Notes: generated from the sequence alone by a model not told the origin. Counted from the stretch's first letter, positions 6,334-14,364 are shown. The stretch is 19,998 nt of DNA from Lachnospiraceae bacterium (GCA_014804225.1 JAAVAF010000064.1:1-19998); one strand, 5' to 3'. Numbers and translations: made by a program.

Positions 6334-7884
6334 CTACGAATTCATCTCAGCCGGCACAACATCTTTTTTCGCGCCTGCCATATAAAGTCCAAGCTCCTCA
6401 ACCGTCGTCTTATCGGGATAAAGCTGTCCCACAATCTCACCTTCATACATCACAAGAATACGGTCGGACACGTTCATTACCTCGTCAAGCTCCAAGGATA
6501 CCAAAAGAACCGCCTTTCCTTTGTCGCGCTGTGCCACAAGCTGACTGTGAATGTACTCAATCGCGCCCACGTCAAGTCCTCTTGTCGGCTGCACAGCCAC
6601 AAGCAAATCGGGATTTTTGTCAATCTCGCGGGCAATGATCGCCTTCTGCTGGTTTCCGCCCGACATGCTGCGTGCAATGGTAATCGGTCCCTGTCCGCTG
6701 CGCACGTCATACTGATCAATTAACCGCTCCGCAAACGCTCTCACAGCACCCTGCTTGATGAAACCGCCCTTCTGGAATTCCGTATCCCAGTACCGCTGGA
6801 GCACCATATTCTGCTCTAGCGTATAATCAAGAACAAGCCCATGCTTATGTCTGTCCTCGGGAATATGGCTGATACCGCTCTTCGAACGCTCTCTGATACT
6901 TGCATTTGTGATATCCGTTCCGTCAAAGAGGATTTTGCCTTCCGTCATTTTCTCAAGACCGGTCAGGGCGTGGACAAACTCGGTTTGTCCGTTTCCGTCA
7001 ATTCCCGCAATACAGACAATCTCACCGCGCCTCACATTAAAGGACACATTTTTTACAGCGTTATTTTTATGCATCTTACTCGGCACTGTCATGTTTTCTA
7101 TCTTTAATACGGTTTCCGTAGGCTTTGCAGGCTGCTTGTCCACCTTAAAGTTTACATTTCTTCCCACCATCATCTTGGAAAGTTCTTCCTTCGTGGTGTC
7201 TTTGATGTCAACCGTTCCGATATATTTTCCTTTTCTGAGAATGGTACAACGATCAGCCGTTTCCATAATCTCATTGAGCTTATGCGTGATAAAAAGGATT
7301 GATTTTCCTTCCTTTGCAAGATTTTTCATAATCTTCATAAGCTCCTCGATTTCCTGCGGTGTAAGCACTGCCGTAGGCTCATCGAAGATCAGGATTTCAT
7401 TATCCCGATAGAGCATCTTTAAAATCTCTGTTCTCTGCTGCATACCTACCGTAATATCGGAAATGATCGCATCAGGATCAACTTTCAAACCGTACTTATC
7501 ACTCAGCGCAACCACCTTATCCCTCGCCCCTTTTTTGCTGAGGAAAAGACCTTTTGTGGGCTCAATACCAAGGATAATATTATCTAAAACGGAAAAACAC
7601 TCCACTAACTTGAAGTGCTGATGCACCATGCCGATATTAAGGGCATTGGCATCATTGGGATTATTAATTTTGACTTCCTTGCCGTTTTTCTTAATCATAC
7701 CGCTTGTTGGCTGATACAGACCAAAAAGGATACTCATAAGCGTGGATTTTCCCGCACCATTCTCTCCCAACAGCGCATGAATCTCACCCTTTTTCAACTG
7801 CAGGGTAACATTGTCATTCGCCTTGATGCCCGGAAATTCCTTTGTGATGTTCAACATCTCGATAATGTAATCATTATTTTCCAT
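6334..7884 (-). CDS. BMP-type nucleoside ABC transporter ATPase, two fused ABC domains (NupO-like)
   Basis: This 516-residue cytoplasmic protein is a tandem of two ABC domains, the layout of sugar/nucleoside (Rbs/Mgl/Nup) importers. The first domain has Walker A GENGAGKST (about 40-48), Q-loop MVHQHFKLV and Walker B ILIFDEPTAVLTP. The second has a degenerate Walker A (GIDGNGQTE), signature SGGNQQK and Walker B LLVAVQPTRGLDVGA in which the usual Asp-Glu pair is replaced, so one of the two ATP sites is expected to be inactive, as in relatives. The ATG at 7884 has AAAGG about 10 nt upstream; a TTG three codons earlier is less likely. It is separated from the lipoprotein gene by an intrinsic terminator, so its transcript is probably read-through from the upstream promoter. 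Confidence 0.92.
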   Translation of the reverse strand: MENNDYIIEMLNITKEFPGIKANDNVTLQLKKGEIHALLGENGAGKSTLMSILFGLYQPTSGMIKKNGKEVKINNPNDANALNIGMVHQHFKLVECFSVLDNIILGIEPTKGLFLSKKGARDKVVALSDKYGLKVDPDAIISDITVGMQQRTEILKMLYRDNEILIFDEPTAVLTPQEIEELMKIMKNLAKEGKSILFITHKLNEIMETADRCTILRKGKYIGTVDIKDTTKEELSKMMVGRNVNFKVDKQPAKPTETVLKIENMTVPSKMHKNNAVKNVSFNVRRGEIVCIAGIDGNGQTEFVHALTGLEKMTEGKILFDGTDITNASIRERSKSGISHIPEDRHKHGLVLDYTLEQNMVLQRYWDTEFQKGGFIKQGAVRAFAERLIDQYDVRSGQGPITIARSMSGGNQQKAIIAREIDKNPDLLVAVQPTRGLDVGAIEYIHSQLVAQRDKGKAVLLVSLELDEVMNVSDRILVMYEGEIVGQLYPDKTTVEELGLYMAGAKKDVVPAEMNS

Positions 7885-7926
7885 ATTGACCAAACCTTTC
7901 TCAGAATAACGTCTAAATTATATAGT

Positions 7927-7958
7927 AAAAAGGGGAAGGGGTAAAAATATCCCTTCCC
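7927..7958 (-). terminator. intrinsic terminator between the lipoprotein and ATPase genes
   Basis: On the minus strand GGGAAGGG, a 10-nt loop and CCCTTCCC form a GC-rich 8-bp stem followed by CTTTTT. It sits inside the operon, 44 nt after the lipoprotein stop and about 50 nt before the ATPase start. Partial termination here would give more binding protein than ATPase and permeases, which is common for ABC importers. Confidence 0.75.
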
Positions 7959-8002
7959 TCTATCACTATTTTAATATTTTTTTAATGATTCGTCAATCAT
8001 GA

Positions 8003-9187
8003 TTAGTCAATGTAAGAAACACTAACGCCTTCACTAACTTCCGGCTGGTTCTCCGTATCATTAGAAATTACAATCGAACCGTCCTTGATTCCTGCAAGAA
8101 CCTCTTCATACTCATCCTGTGTAAATGTTTCAAATGCCCATGAAGCTCCATCTGTAGGAAGTCCAAGATAGTCACCGTCTGCAAGACCAAGATTCTCTAC
8201 CTGTCCGCCAAATGTATCCCACTGACCTGTGAAGCAGCCCTCAAGCTTGTCTATAACAGTTGCTGTCAATCCCTTCATAGCAGATGTGAGTACCGGATTA
8301 TAATCATTTCCCTCACCTACGGAATACTGGTCAACGTCAACACCGATGATCATGCCGTCATAGTTCAATGCTGCCTCAAGAGCAGATGTGTAGATACCGC
8401 CGCCGCAAGCAAATACAATCTCTGTACCCTCTGAGTACCAGCTCTCCATCTTTGCTGTGATGTTTGCATCGCCAAAGAACTGTCCGCCGTATGTATACTT
8501 CACTTCTACATCCACGCCAAGTTCCTGTGCTGCTGCATCAATACCCTGAACATAACCGTAACCATATCTGATAACTGCAGGTACTGCCATACCGCCAAGG
8601 AAACCAAGTTTTGTATAGCCGTCCTTTACTGCTGCGTAGCCTGCAAGATAACCTGCCTGCTCCTCGCTGAACGTACAAGCATAAGCGTTTGCCTCGATCG
8701 GCGCTGTCATATCTCCCTCTGAAACGTCAACTGCGATGAAGTTTACATCAGGATAGGTTGTCTGAACCTCTGAAAGCGTTTCACCGAATAAGTAACCGGG
8801 CAATACAACAACTGTAGCTCCTTCTGCAACAGCAAGGTCAATCTGATTGATTCGCTCCTCTGTGCTGTCCTCTGTCGGCTGATAATAGGTGTACTCAATG
8901 TCATTCATATCACCAAACTGCTTTACACCTTCCCATGTTGCCTGGTTGAATGACTCATCGTCAATCGTTCCTACGTCTGTAACAAGTGCAATTTTTCCGT
9001 CTGCTACAGTTGTTTCAGCAGGCGCTGCCTGTGTTTCAGGAGCTGCTGTTTCTGCAGGTGCATTCTGCTCTGCAGGTGTTGTCTGAGCAGGTGCGTCTGT
9101 TGAAGGCGTCTGCGATGAATTGCCGCATGCCGTCAATGACAGAACCATAGCAGATGCTAAAATAATGGATACTACTTTCTTTTTCAT
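8003..9187 (-). CDS. BMP-family nucleoside-binding lipoprotein (NupN/BmpA-like)
   Basis: This 394-residue secreted lipoprotein is the substrate-capture part of the importer. It has a lipoprotein signal peptide (MKKKVVSIILASAMVLSLTA) with lipobox LTAC and Cys21 as the lipid-anchored residue. A low-complexity Ala/Pro/Thr/Glu linker of about 35 residues follows, then the BMP domain, which opens with the family hallmark DVGTIDDESFNQATWEG. I chose the ATG at 9187 because AGGAGG is 7 nt upstream and the signal peptide starts there; the longer frame back to 9226 would add 13 residues ahead of the signal peptide and overlaps the leader hairpin. It is first in the operon, with its own promoter upstream and a terminator downstream. 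The neighbouring purine genes favour a purine nucleoside ligand (inferred). Confidence 0.93.
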   Translation of the reverse strand: MKKKVVSIILASAMVLSLTACGNSSQTPSTDAPAQTTPAEQNAPAETAAPETQAAPAETTVADGKIALVTDVGTIDDESFNQATWEGVKQFGDMNDIEYTYYQPTEDSTEERINQIDLAVAEGATVVVLPGYLFGETLSEVQTTYPDVNFIAVDVSEGDMTAPIEANAYACTFSEEQAGYLAGYAAVKDGYTKLGFLGGMAVPAVIRYGYGYVQGIDAAAQELGVDVEVKYTYGGQFFGDANITAKMESWYSEGTEIVFACGGGIYTSALEAALNYDGMIIGVDVDQYSVGEGNDYNPVLTSAMKGLTATVIDKLEGCFTGQWDTFGGQVENLGLADGDYLGLPTDGASWAFETFTQDEYEEVLAGIKDGSIVISNDTENQPEVSEGVSVSYID

Positions 9188-9210
9188 AATGTTTCCTCCT
9201 TGTAAAATAC

Positions 9211-9244
9211 TAGCTCCTGCCGGCACTATGCACGGCTCGGGCTA
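9211..9244 (-). promoter_or_regulatory. 5'-end stem-loop of the nucleoside transporter mRNA
   Basis: Symmetric blocks TAGC (4 bp), a CCGA/AGGA internal loop, GCCG (4 bp) and a 10-nt loop fold into one hairpin. It starts about 6 nt from the predicted transcription start and ends about 10 nt before the AGGAGG ribosome site. A hairpin this close to the 5' end often protects an mRNA; it could also be a binding site. It does not resemble a purine riboswitch. Confidence 0.45.
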
Positions 9245-9249
9245 AATTC

Positions 9250-9275
9250 CTTGACCACTATAACATACTTGACCA
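9250..9275 (-). repeat. 8-bp direct repeat across the transporter promoter
   Basis: TGGTCAAG occurs twice on the minus strand, at 9275-9268 and 9257-9250, 18 bp apart start to start. One copy lies in the spacer and the other spans the end of the -10 and the start point. This could be an operator for a regulator binding one face of the helix. No known box is recognised. Confidence 0.5.
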
Positions 9276-9285
9276 AAAATATCAA
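9257..9285 (-). promoter_or_regulatory. sigma-A promoter of the nucleoside transporter operon
   Basis: On the minus strand -35 TTGATA (9285-9280), 17-bp spacer and -10 TATAGT (9262-9257) each match consensus at five of six positions. Transcription would start near 9250, giving a leader of about 63 nt before the lipoprotein ATG. It separates the transporter operon from purA, which ends at 9315. Confidence 0.7.
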
Positions 9286-9314
9286 TAATATGATTTATTA
9301 ATTTATAAAATTTA

Positions 9315-10607
9315 TTATTTCTTAAGCATACTGTTCCTATAGATAATATCCTCTCTTGCCGGACCGTTGCTCACCAGCGTAATCGGATATCCAATCTGCT
9401 CCTCGACAAACTCCACATATTTACGACAATTCTCCGGCAGTTCCTCATAGTTTTTGATTCCTCTGATATCGCACTTCCATCCCGAAAGCGTTGTCAGCAC
9501 GGGTTTTGCCTTTTCCAACTTTGCCGTAACAGGGAACTGTGTCGTAACTTCTCCGTCAATCTCATATCCCGTACAGACAGGAATTTCATCGAGATATCCT
9601 AAAACGTCAAGCACCGTAAAGCATACATCGGTTGTTCCCTGCAGACGGCAGCCATACTTTGATGCCACGCAGTCAAACCAACCCATACGTCTTGGACGTC
9701 CTGTCGTCGCACCGTACTCTCCGCCGTCTCCTCCACGCCTTCTAAGCTCGTCCGCCTCGTCGCCGAAAATTTCTGAAACAAACGCGCCTGCGCCGACTGC
9801 AGAAGAATATGCCTTACATACTGTATAAATCTCTTTGATTTCATAGGGCGGTATTCCCGCGCCAATTGCACCGTAAGCCGCAAGCGTTGAGGAAGATGTC
9901 ACCATCGGATAAATGCCATGATCCGGATCTTTCAATGTGCCAAGCTGTCCCTCAAGCAAAATATTCTTTCCTGCCTTAATCGCCTCATCAAGATAAGTCG
10001 AAACGTCACATACAAACGGCTTTATCATATCTCTGTATGACAAAAGCGTCTCAAACAGCTCTTTCGTGTCGATTGCAGGCTTATGATATAGATGCTCTAA
10101 AATCACATTCTTCTGTTCTACAACGCGCTCAATCTTTTCTTTCAAAAGCGCCTCGTCAAAGAGCTCACTTACCTGAAATCCGATTTTTGCATATTTATCC
10201 GAATAGAAAGGAGCAATACCCGACTTTGTAGAGCCGAAAGACTTTCCACCAAGCCGCTCCTCCTCATACTGGTCAAACAGAATATGGTAAGGCATTACAA
10301 TCTGCGCCCTGTCCGAAACCAAAATGTTCGGCATAGGAACGTTCCTGTCTGTAATAGACTTAATCTCTTCCATTAAAATAGGAATATTTAAAGCAACGCC
10401 ATTTCCTATAATGCTGGTTGTGTGGTTATAAAATACGCCTGACGGGAGTGTGTGAAGTGCAAATTTCCCATAATTGTTAACGATTGTATGGCCTGCGTTT
10501 GCACCGCCTTGAAAGCGGACAATAATGTCTGCCTCCTGTGCAAGCATATCCGTAATCTTACCTTTTCCTTCGTCACCCCAATTTGCTCCTACTACTGCCT
10601 TTACCAT
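9315..10607 (-). CDS. purA: adenylosuccinate synthetase
   Basis: PurA joins IMP and aspartate using GTP to make adenylosuccinate, the first committed step to AMP, in the cytoplasm. The 430-residue length is normal. Visible motifs are the GTP loop GDEGKGK (11-17, catalytic Asp12), GGANAGHT (34-41, catalytic His40), the IMP-contacting segment around 125-145, DHGIYPMVTSSST (about 229-241), and GATTGRPRRMGWFD (about 299-312). The usual GTTGRGIGPAYEDK segment appears as GSTKSGIAPFYSDK, and the Arg that reaches across the dimer in the E. coli enzyme (Arg143) aligns with Lys141; the overall fold motifs are otherwise kept, so I take it as a divergent but functional lineage. The start has GGAGGT 6 nt upstream. 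Its probable partner for the next step is encoded immediately upstream. Confidence 0.96.
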   Translation of the reverse strand: MVKAVVGANWGDEGKGKITDMLAQEADIIVRFQGGANAGHTIVNNYGKFALHTLPSGVFYNHTTSIIGNGVALNIPILMEEIKSITDRNVPMPNILVSDRAQIVMPYHILFDQYEEERLGGKSFGSTKSGIAPFYSDKYAKIGFQVSELFDEALLKEKIERVVEQKNVILEHLYHKPAIDTKELFETLLSYRDMIKPFVCDVSTYLDEAIKAGKNILLEGQLGTLKDPDHGIYPMVTSSSTLAAYGAIGAGIPPYEIKEIYTVCKAYSSAVGAGAFVSEIFGDEADELRRRGGDGGEYGATTGRPRRMGWFDCVASKYGCRLQGTTDVCFTVLDVLGYLDEIPVCTGYEIDGEVTTQFPVTAKLEKAKPVLTTLSGWKCDIRGIKNYEELPENCRKYVEFVEEQIGYPITLVSNGPAREDIIYRNSMLKK

Positions 10608-10661
10608 TGAAATACCTCCGGTTCTTAATGATCCTTAATCCGCGTTTGCACGCCGCATATA

Positions 10662-10690
10662 ATCATACAACTTTTTTTAATCTATGTCTA
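10662..10690 (-). promoter_or_regulatory. possible internal promoter in front of purA
   Basis: On the minus strand TAGACA (10690-10685), a 17-bp spacer and TATGAT (10667-10662) each match the sigma-A consensus at five of six positions. The -35 overlaps the purB stop codon. It would let purA be transcribed apart from purC-purB. Downstream, GCGT-GCAA-ACGC can form a small GNRA-type hairpin in the purA leader. Confidence 0.4.
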
Positions 10691-12139
10691 TACATTAATT
10701 TCCGCTTTTACTCCGAGTTCCGCCTTATTCGCATCAAGCACTGGCTTTATCACCTTTTCAAGGAAATTGTCCACCTGAATCGGTGCACGTCCCACATATT
10801 TTGCGGGCTCCATTGTCGCTTGAAGCTGTTCCAATGTCAAATTAAATTCCTTGTCCGCGGCAATCAACTCTAAAAGATTGTTCTCCTTGCCCTCAACTTT
10901 GACATTTTTGCCTGCTTCCATGGAGAGCGTACGGATTTTCTCGTGAAGCTCCTGTCGGTTTCCGCCGTTCTTTACAGCATCCATCATAATGTTTTCCGTC
11001 GCCATAAACGGAAGTTCGGCAAGCATATGCTTTGTGATGACCTTATCATACACGACAAGTCCGTCCACAACATTCAGGCACAAATCCAAGATACCATCAA
11101 CCGCAAGAAATCCCTCCGGAATTGATAAACGTTTGTTTGCAGAATCATCAAGTGTCCGCTCAAACCACTGTGTAGCCGATGTGATTGCGGGATTTAAGGC
11201 ATCAATCATCACATATCGCGAAAGTGACGCAATTCGCTCCGAACGCATAGGATTTCGCTTATATGCCATCGCCGACGAACCAATCTGATTTTTCTCAAAC
11301 GGCTCCTCAACCTCCTTTAAATGCTGCAACAGTCTGATATCGTTTGACATCTTATGCGCACTCGCCGCAATCCCCGCAAGAATATTTGCCACCCTTGTAT
11401 CAACTTTTCTGGAATAGGTCTGTCCAGATACCGCATAACACTCTGCAAACCCCATTTTCTGCGCAATCATGGGATCAATTTTATCAATCGTCTCATTGTC
11501 CCCATTAAACAGCTCCAAAAAGCTTGCCTGTGTTCCTGTCGTTCCCTTAGAGCCAAGCAGCTTCAAACTTTTCTGCACATACTCCAAGTCTTCCAAATCC
11601 ATCAAAAACTCCTGCATCCAAAGCGTAGCACGCTTTCCAACAGTAGTCGGCTGTGCCGGCTGAAAATGTGTGAAAGCAAGCGTTGGCAGATTTTTGTACT
11701 TGTCCGCAAACTTCGCAAGCTCGTCAATCACATTCACAAGCTTTTTATGCACCAGCTTTAGTGCCTCATTCATCACAATAATATCCGTATTATCGCCAAC
11801 ATAGCATGAGGTTGCTCCCAAATGAATAATGCCAGCCGCTTTCGGACACTGCTGCCCATACGCATACACATGACTCATTACATCGTGGCGCACCAGCTTT
11901 TCGCGTTCCCTTGCCACCTCGTAATTAATGTCCTCGGCGTGTGCCTTTAACTCGTCAATCTGCTCCTGTGTAATAACGGCCTTTCCATTCTCGGAAAGAC
12001 CAAGCTCCATCTCCGTTTCCGCAAGCGCAATCCAAAGCTTGCGCCATGTCCGAAACTTCATATCCTGTGAAAAGATGTACTGCATTTCCTTGCTCGCATA
12101 CCGCTCGGAAAGAGGACTTGTATATCTGTCTGTGCTCAT
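10688..12139 (-). CDS. purB: adenylosuccinate lyase
   Basis: PurB releases fumarate from adenylosuccinate to give AMP, and from SAICAR to give AICAR in de novo synthesis, so it acts directly after both neighbours' products (PurC and PurA). The 483-residue protein has the fumarase/aspartase-superfamily blocks: KLVRHDVMSH (catalytic-region His85), THFQPAQPT (general-acid His158) and the signature loop GSSAMAYKRNPMRSE (about 287-301), whose Ser is the catalytic base. The length suits the longer clostridial type. The ATG at 12139 follows AAGGAG by 8 nt. It lies 47 bp after purC and 80 bp before purA on the same strand, so they are probably co-transcribed; no terminator is visible between purC and purB. 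Confidence 0.95.
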   Translation of the reverse strand: MSTDRYTSPLSERYASKEMQYIFSQDMKFRTWRKLWIALAETEMELGLSENGKAVITQEQIDELKAHAEDINYEVAREREKLVRHDVMSHVYAYGQQCPKAAGIIHLGATSCYVGDNTDIIVMNEALKLVHKKLVNVIDELAKFADKYKNLPTLAFTHFQPAQPTTVGKRATLWMQEFLMDLEDLEYVQKSLKLLGSKGTTGTQASFLELFNGDNETIDKIDPMIAQKMGFAECYAVSGQTYSRKVDTRVANILAGIAASAHKMSNDIRLLQHLKEVEEPFEKNQIGSSAMAYKRNPMRSERIASLSRYVMIDALNPAITSATQWFERTLDDSANKRLSIPEGFLAVDGILDLCLNVVDGLVVYDKVITKHMLAELPFMATENIMMDAVKNGGNRQELHEKIRTLSMEAGKNVKVEGKENNLLELIAADKEFNLTLEQLQATMEPAKYVGRAPIQVDNFLEKVIKPVLDANKAELGVKAEINV

Positions 12140-12186
12140 ATTTCTTACTCCTTTTTATTCATAGCGCATGTTATTTATGTTCCCGA

Positions 12187-13059
12187 TTACTCGAACTCTT
12201 TCCCAGTAAGAAGCGCAAATGCCTCCTTATACTTGTCAACCGTCTTTGTCACAACTTCCTCAGGCAGCAGATAATCGCTGTCCGGGTTTGCCTTTAACCA
12301 ATCTCTTACAAACTGCTTGTCAAAAGAAGGCTGTCCTTTTCCCGCTTCGTAACCCTCTAACGGCCAGAAACGCGAGCTATCCGGTGTCAGCATTTCATCG
12401 CCGAGTACAATATTTCCGTTCTCATCAAGACCAAACTCAAACTTGGTATCCGCGATAATAATTCCCTTACTGTATGCGTAATCTGCACATTTCTTATAAA
12501 GCGCAAGAGTTGCATCTTTAATCTTTGTGGCATACTCTGCACCATGTCCGGGGAATTTTGCTTCAAGCACTTCAATACTTCTCTCAAACGAAATATTCTC
12601 ATCATGTAAACCGATTTCTGCTTTTGTGCTAGGCGTATAGATTGCCTCCGGCAGCTTCTCGGATTCCTTTAATCCCTCTGGAAGCTTGATTCCGCAAACC
12701 GTACCATTTTCCTGATAACTTGCCCAGCCGCTTCCTGTGATATAACCACGCACAATACATTCGATTGGGAGCATCTCAAGCTTTCTGCACATCATGCTGT
12801 TTCCGTCAAACCGTTCGTTTTGGAAAAATTCAGGCATATCCTTTACATCCACAGAAAGCATATGGTTTGGCACAACATCCTTCGTAAAATCAAACCAAAA
12901 TTTCGACATCTGTGTGAGGATGGAACCTTTTTTTGCAATTTTGTTCTTCAAAATCACATCAAAAGCCGATATTCTGTCCGTCGCCACGATAATCAGGCTG
13001 TCTCCATTGTCATAAACCTCACGTACCTTACCCTCTTTAATTGGTGTAAATTCCTTCAT
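12187..13059 (-). CDS. purC: SAICAR synthetase
   Basis: PurC ligates aspartate to CAIR with ATP to give SAICAR, the eighth step of de novo IMP synthesis. Characteristic sequences are the N-terminal EGKVREVYD (about 9-17), TDRISAFDV (28-36), the IECIVRGYITGSGW block, and ADTKFEFGLDENG followed by EMLTPDSSRFWP near the C-terminus. At 290 residues it is longer than the E. coli enzyme (about 237) and matches the longer type. The start at 13059 has AAAGGAG with a rather long 11-nt spacer, and no better in-frame start is visible. It is the first gene of the purC-purB-purA group, and its product is the substrate of PurB. Confidence 0.95.
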   Translation of the reverse strand: MKEFTPIKEGKVREVYDNGDSLIIVATDRISAFDVILKNKIAKKGSILTQMSKFWFDFTKDVVPNHMLSVDVKDMPEFFQNERFDGNSMMCRKLEMLPIECIVRGYITGSGWASYQENGTVCGIKLPEGLKESEKLPEAIYTPSTKAEIGLHDENISFERSIEVLEAKFPGHGAEYATKIKDATLALYKKCADYAYSKGIIIADTKFEFGLDENGNIVLGDEMLTPDSSRFWPLEGYEAGKGQPSFDKQFVRDWLKANPDSDYLLPEEVVTKTVDKYKEAFALLTGKEFE

Positions 13060-13121
13060 TTTATACTATGCTCCTTTTCATCTTTACAATAATACAATAA
13101 AAGTTGCGGTCATTTTGTATG

Positions 13122-13151
13122 CTTATACGCACAAGTGCAAAACAACCACAA
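13122..13151 (-). promoter_or_regulatory. weak candidate promoter upstream of purC
   Basis: In the 117-bp gap between the coiled-coil gene and purC, TTGTGG (13151-13146), an 18-bp spacer and TATAAG (13127-13122) on the minus strand make a possible sigma-A promoter. The -35 match is poor (three of six). Two short inverted repeats (GTAT-GCTT-ATAC and GCAC-AA-GTGC, 13119-13138) overlap the -10. No purine riboswitch or clear PurR box is seen, and no clear terminator for the upstream operon. Confidence 0.25.
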
Positions 13152-13176
13152 CTGTATCATACCGAGTCTTTTCTTT

Positions 13177-14364
13177 TTATGCAAGTGCTTTTTCATAATC
13201 CGACACTAAATCCAGGATTTTTTCCGCATATTCCGGATAATTTTCGACGATATCCTGTACCTCGCCTTGCGCCTCCTGCGCCACTTTTGCATTGTATTCC
13301 ATCTGTTTTCTTAACTTTTGGCGCCTGATAATCAGGTTATGACGGATTTCGACCATCTCCTTGCTGTCAATGAGCGCCTGCGCCTGACGAAGCCATATCG
13401 ACGGATCCTGTATTTTACAACGCCGAAGGAGACTGATCAGTGCTGTCTGGTTTTCATCCAGATCCAACTCCATCTGCCGTTCCTCCTCACGCCGGTTTAC
13501 TTCCTCAATATACTTGTCCCAAAGCCTTTTCAGCTCTGTTGAGCTGTTGACATCATATTTCACATAAAGGTATTCCAAAAGATTCGTGTTGTTTACATAA
13601 TGTATCTTAGCATTATTCTGTAAAAGTACAAGTTTATTGATTGATTTATCCACTTTTACAAGCTCGCGCTGCGATTCATGGAATTTAAGATAAACAAACG
13701 TAAGCGCTACTGCTACAATAACAATTGCAATCGCATATCCGATTGTCACATCAAGCTGCAGCATCTGGCTGATTACCGCCAAAATACAAATTAAAACGAT
13801 CATGGAACCGACACAGATTGCGGTGATGCCTTTCATGTTTTTCTGCGCATTTATCAACTCATTGCGTCTGAAATAATAGGCATGACGTTCTCCTTCTAAT
13901 CGGCCCATATCCTTTTTGACCGCTACCTGATACTCTTCCGCCTCTTTTAATTTTTTGTATCCGTCCGGCATATACTGCTCGATGCGCTCCATATGGTTAA
14001 ACTCTGCCTCCGGCATAATGCCTTTTCTCTCCTCAAGCCGCTCCTTGTCATTCTCAAGCTCTGCCAGTTTTTTAGCATATCCTTTGAGCTTCTCTTTCAC
14101 CTCCGGCGAAAGCGCCTCAATCTCCTCCATGTCCGTAAGATAAGAAGTCACTAAATTATACTCCCCACCTAACGTGTCAAGTTCTTCCGAGGCCTCCGAC
14201 ATTTGCTCCAGACACGCTTTTACATACTCCTCCCGCTGCTGCCTGTCATGCATATCAACATTGTCGCGGTTTAAACTTGTATCTTCCCAATTTTCGTCAT
14301 ATCCCTCTTCGTAAGCACCATAATCCCCCGAAAAGAAATTCTTTATTTTTCCTAATAATCCCAT
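13177..14364 (-). CDS. coiled-coil protein with a two-helix membrane anchor, function unknown
   Basis: I do not recognise a named family. The 395-residue protein begins MGLLGKIKNFFSGDYG, an amphipathic-looking N-terminus, followed by an acidic stretch. A long charged helical segment (about 45-175) rich in Glu, Lys and Leu looks like coiled coil. Two adjacent membrane segments follow (about 179-199 and 207-227), then a second charged helical region (about 228-395). A hairpin of membrane helices between two cytoplasmic coiled-coil arms suggests a scaffold or anchor. I chose the ATG at 14364, with GAGG 6 nt upstream, over a TTG at 14394 and an ATG at 14376. It lies 36 bp after the TPR gene and is the last of four closely spaced genes, so it probably serves the same complex. 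Confidence 0.85.
   Translation of the reverse strand: MGLLGKIKNFFSGDYGAYEEGYDENWEDTSLNRDNVDMHDRQQREEYVKACLEQMSEASEELDTLGGEYNLVTSYLTDMEEIEALSPEVKEKLKGYAKKLAELENDKERLEERKGIMPEAEFNHMERIEQYMPDGYKKLKEAEEYQVAVKKDMGRLEGERHAYYFRRNELINAQKNMKGITAICVGSMIVLICILAVISQMLQLDVTIGYAIAIVIVAVALTFVYLKFHESQRELVKVDKSINKLVLLQNNAKIHYVNNTNLLEYLYVKYDVNSSTELKRLWDKYIEEVNRREEERQMELDLDENQTALISLLRRCKIQDPSIWLRQAQALIDSKEMVEIRHNLIIRRQKLRKQMEYNAKVAQEAQGEVQDIVENYPEYAEKILDLVSDYEKALA

Noticed and set aside
6264..6638. Plus-strand open frames across the transporter, purine and cassette genes
   Set aside because: They lie opposite well-supported minus-strand genes, have no family motifs and no consistent ribosome sites; they are shadow frames.
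7886..7892. Third copy of TTGACCA just before the ATPase start as another operator
   Set aside because: A 7-mer is expected by chance a few times in 20 kb; it has no promoter context and no paired copy.
9188..9226. Upstream start adding 13 residues to the BMP lipoprotein
   Set aside because: The signal peptide and the AGGAGG site both point to the ATG at 9187; the extension overlaps the leader hairpin.
9188..9250. Purine riboswitch in the nucleoside transporter leader
   Set aside because: The leader is only about 63 nt and lacks the three-way junction consensus; it folds as a single hairpin.
13081..13176. Terminator after the four-gene cassette
   Set aside because: Only 4-bp inverted repeats without a following T-run are present; read-through into purC cannot be excluded.
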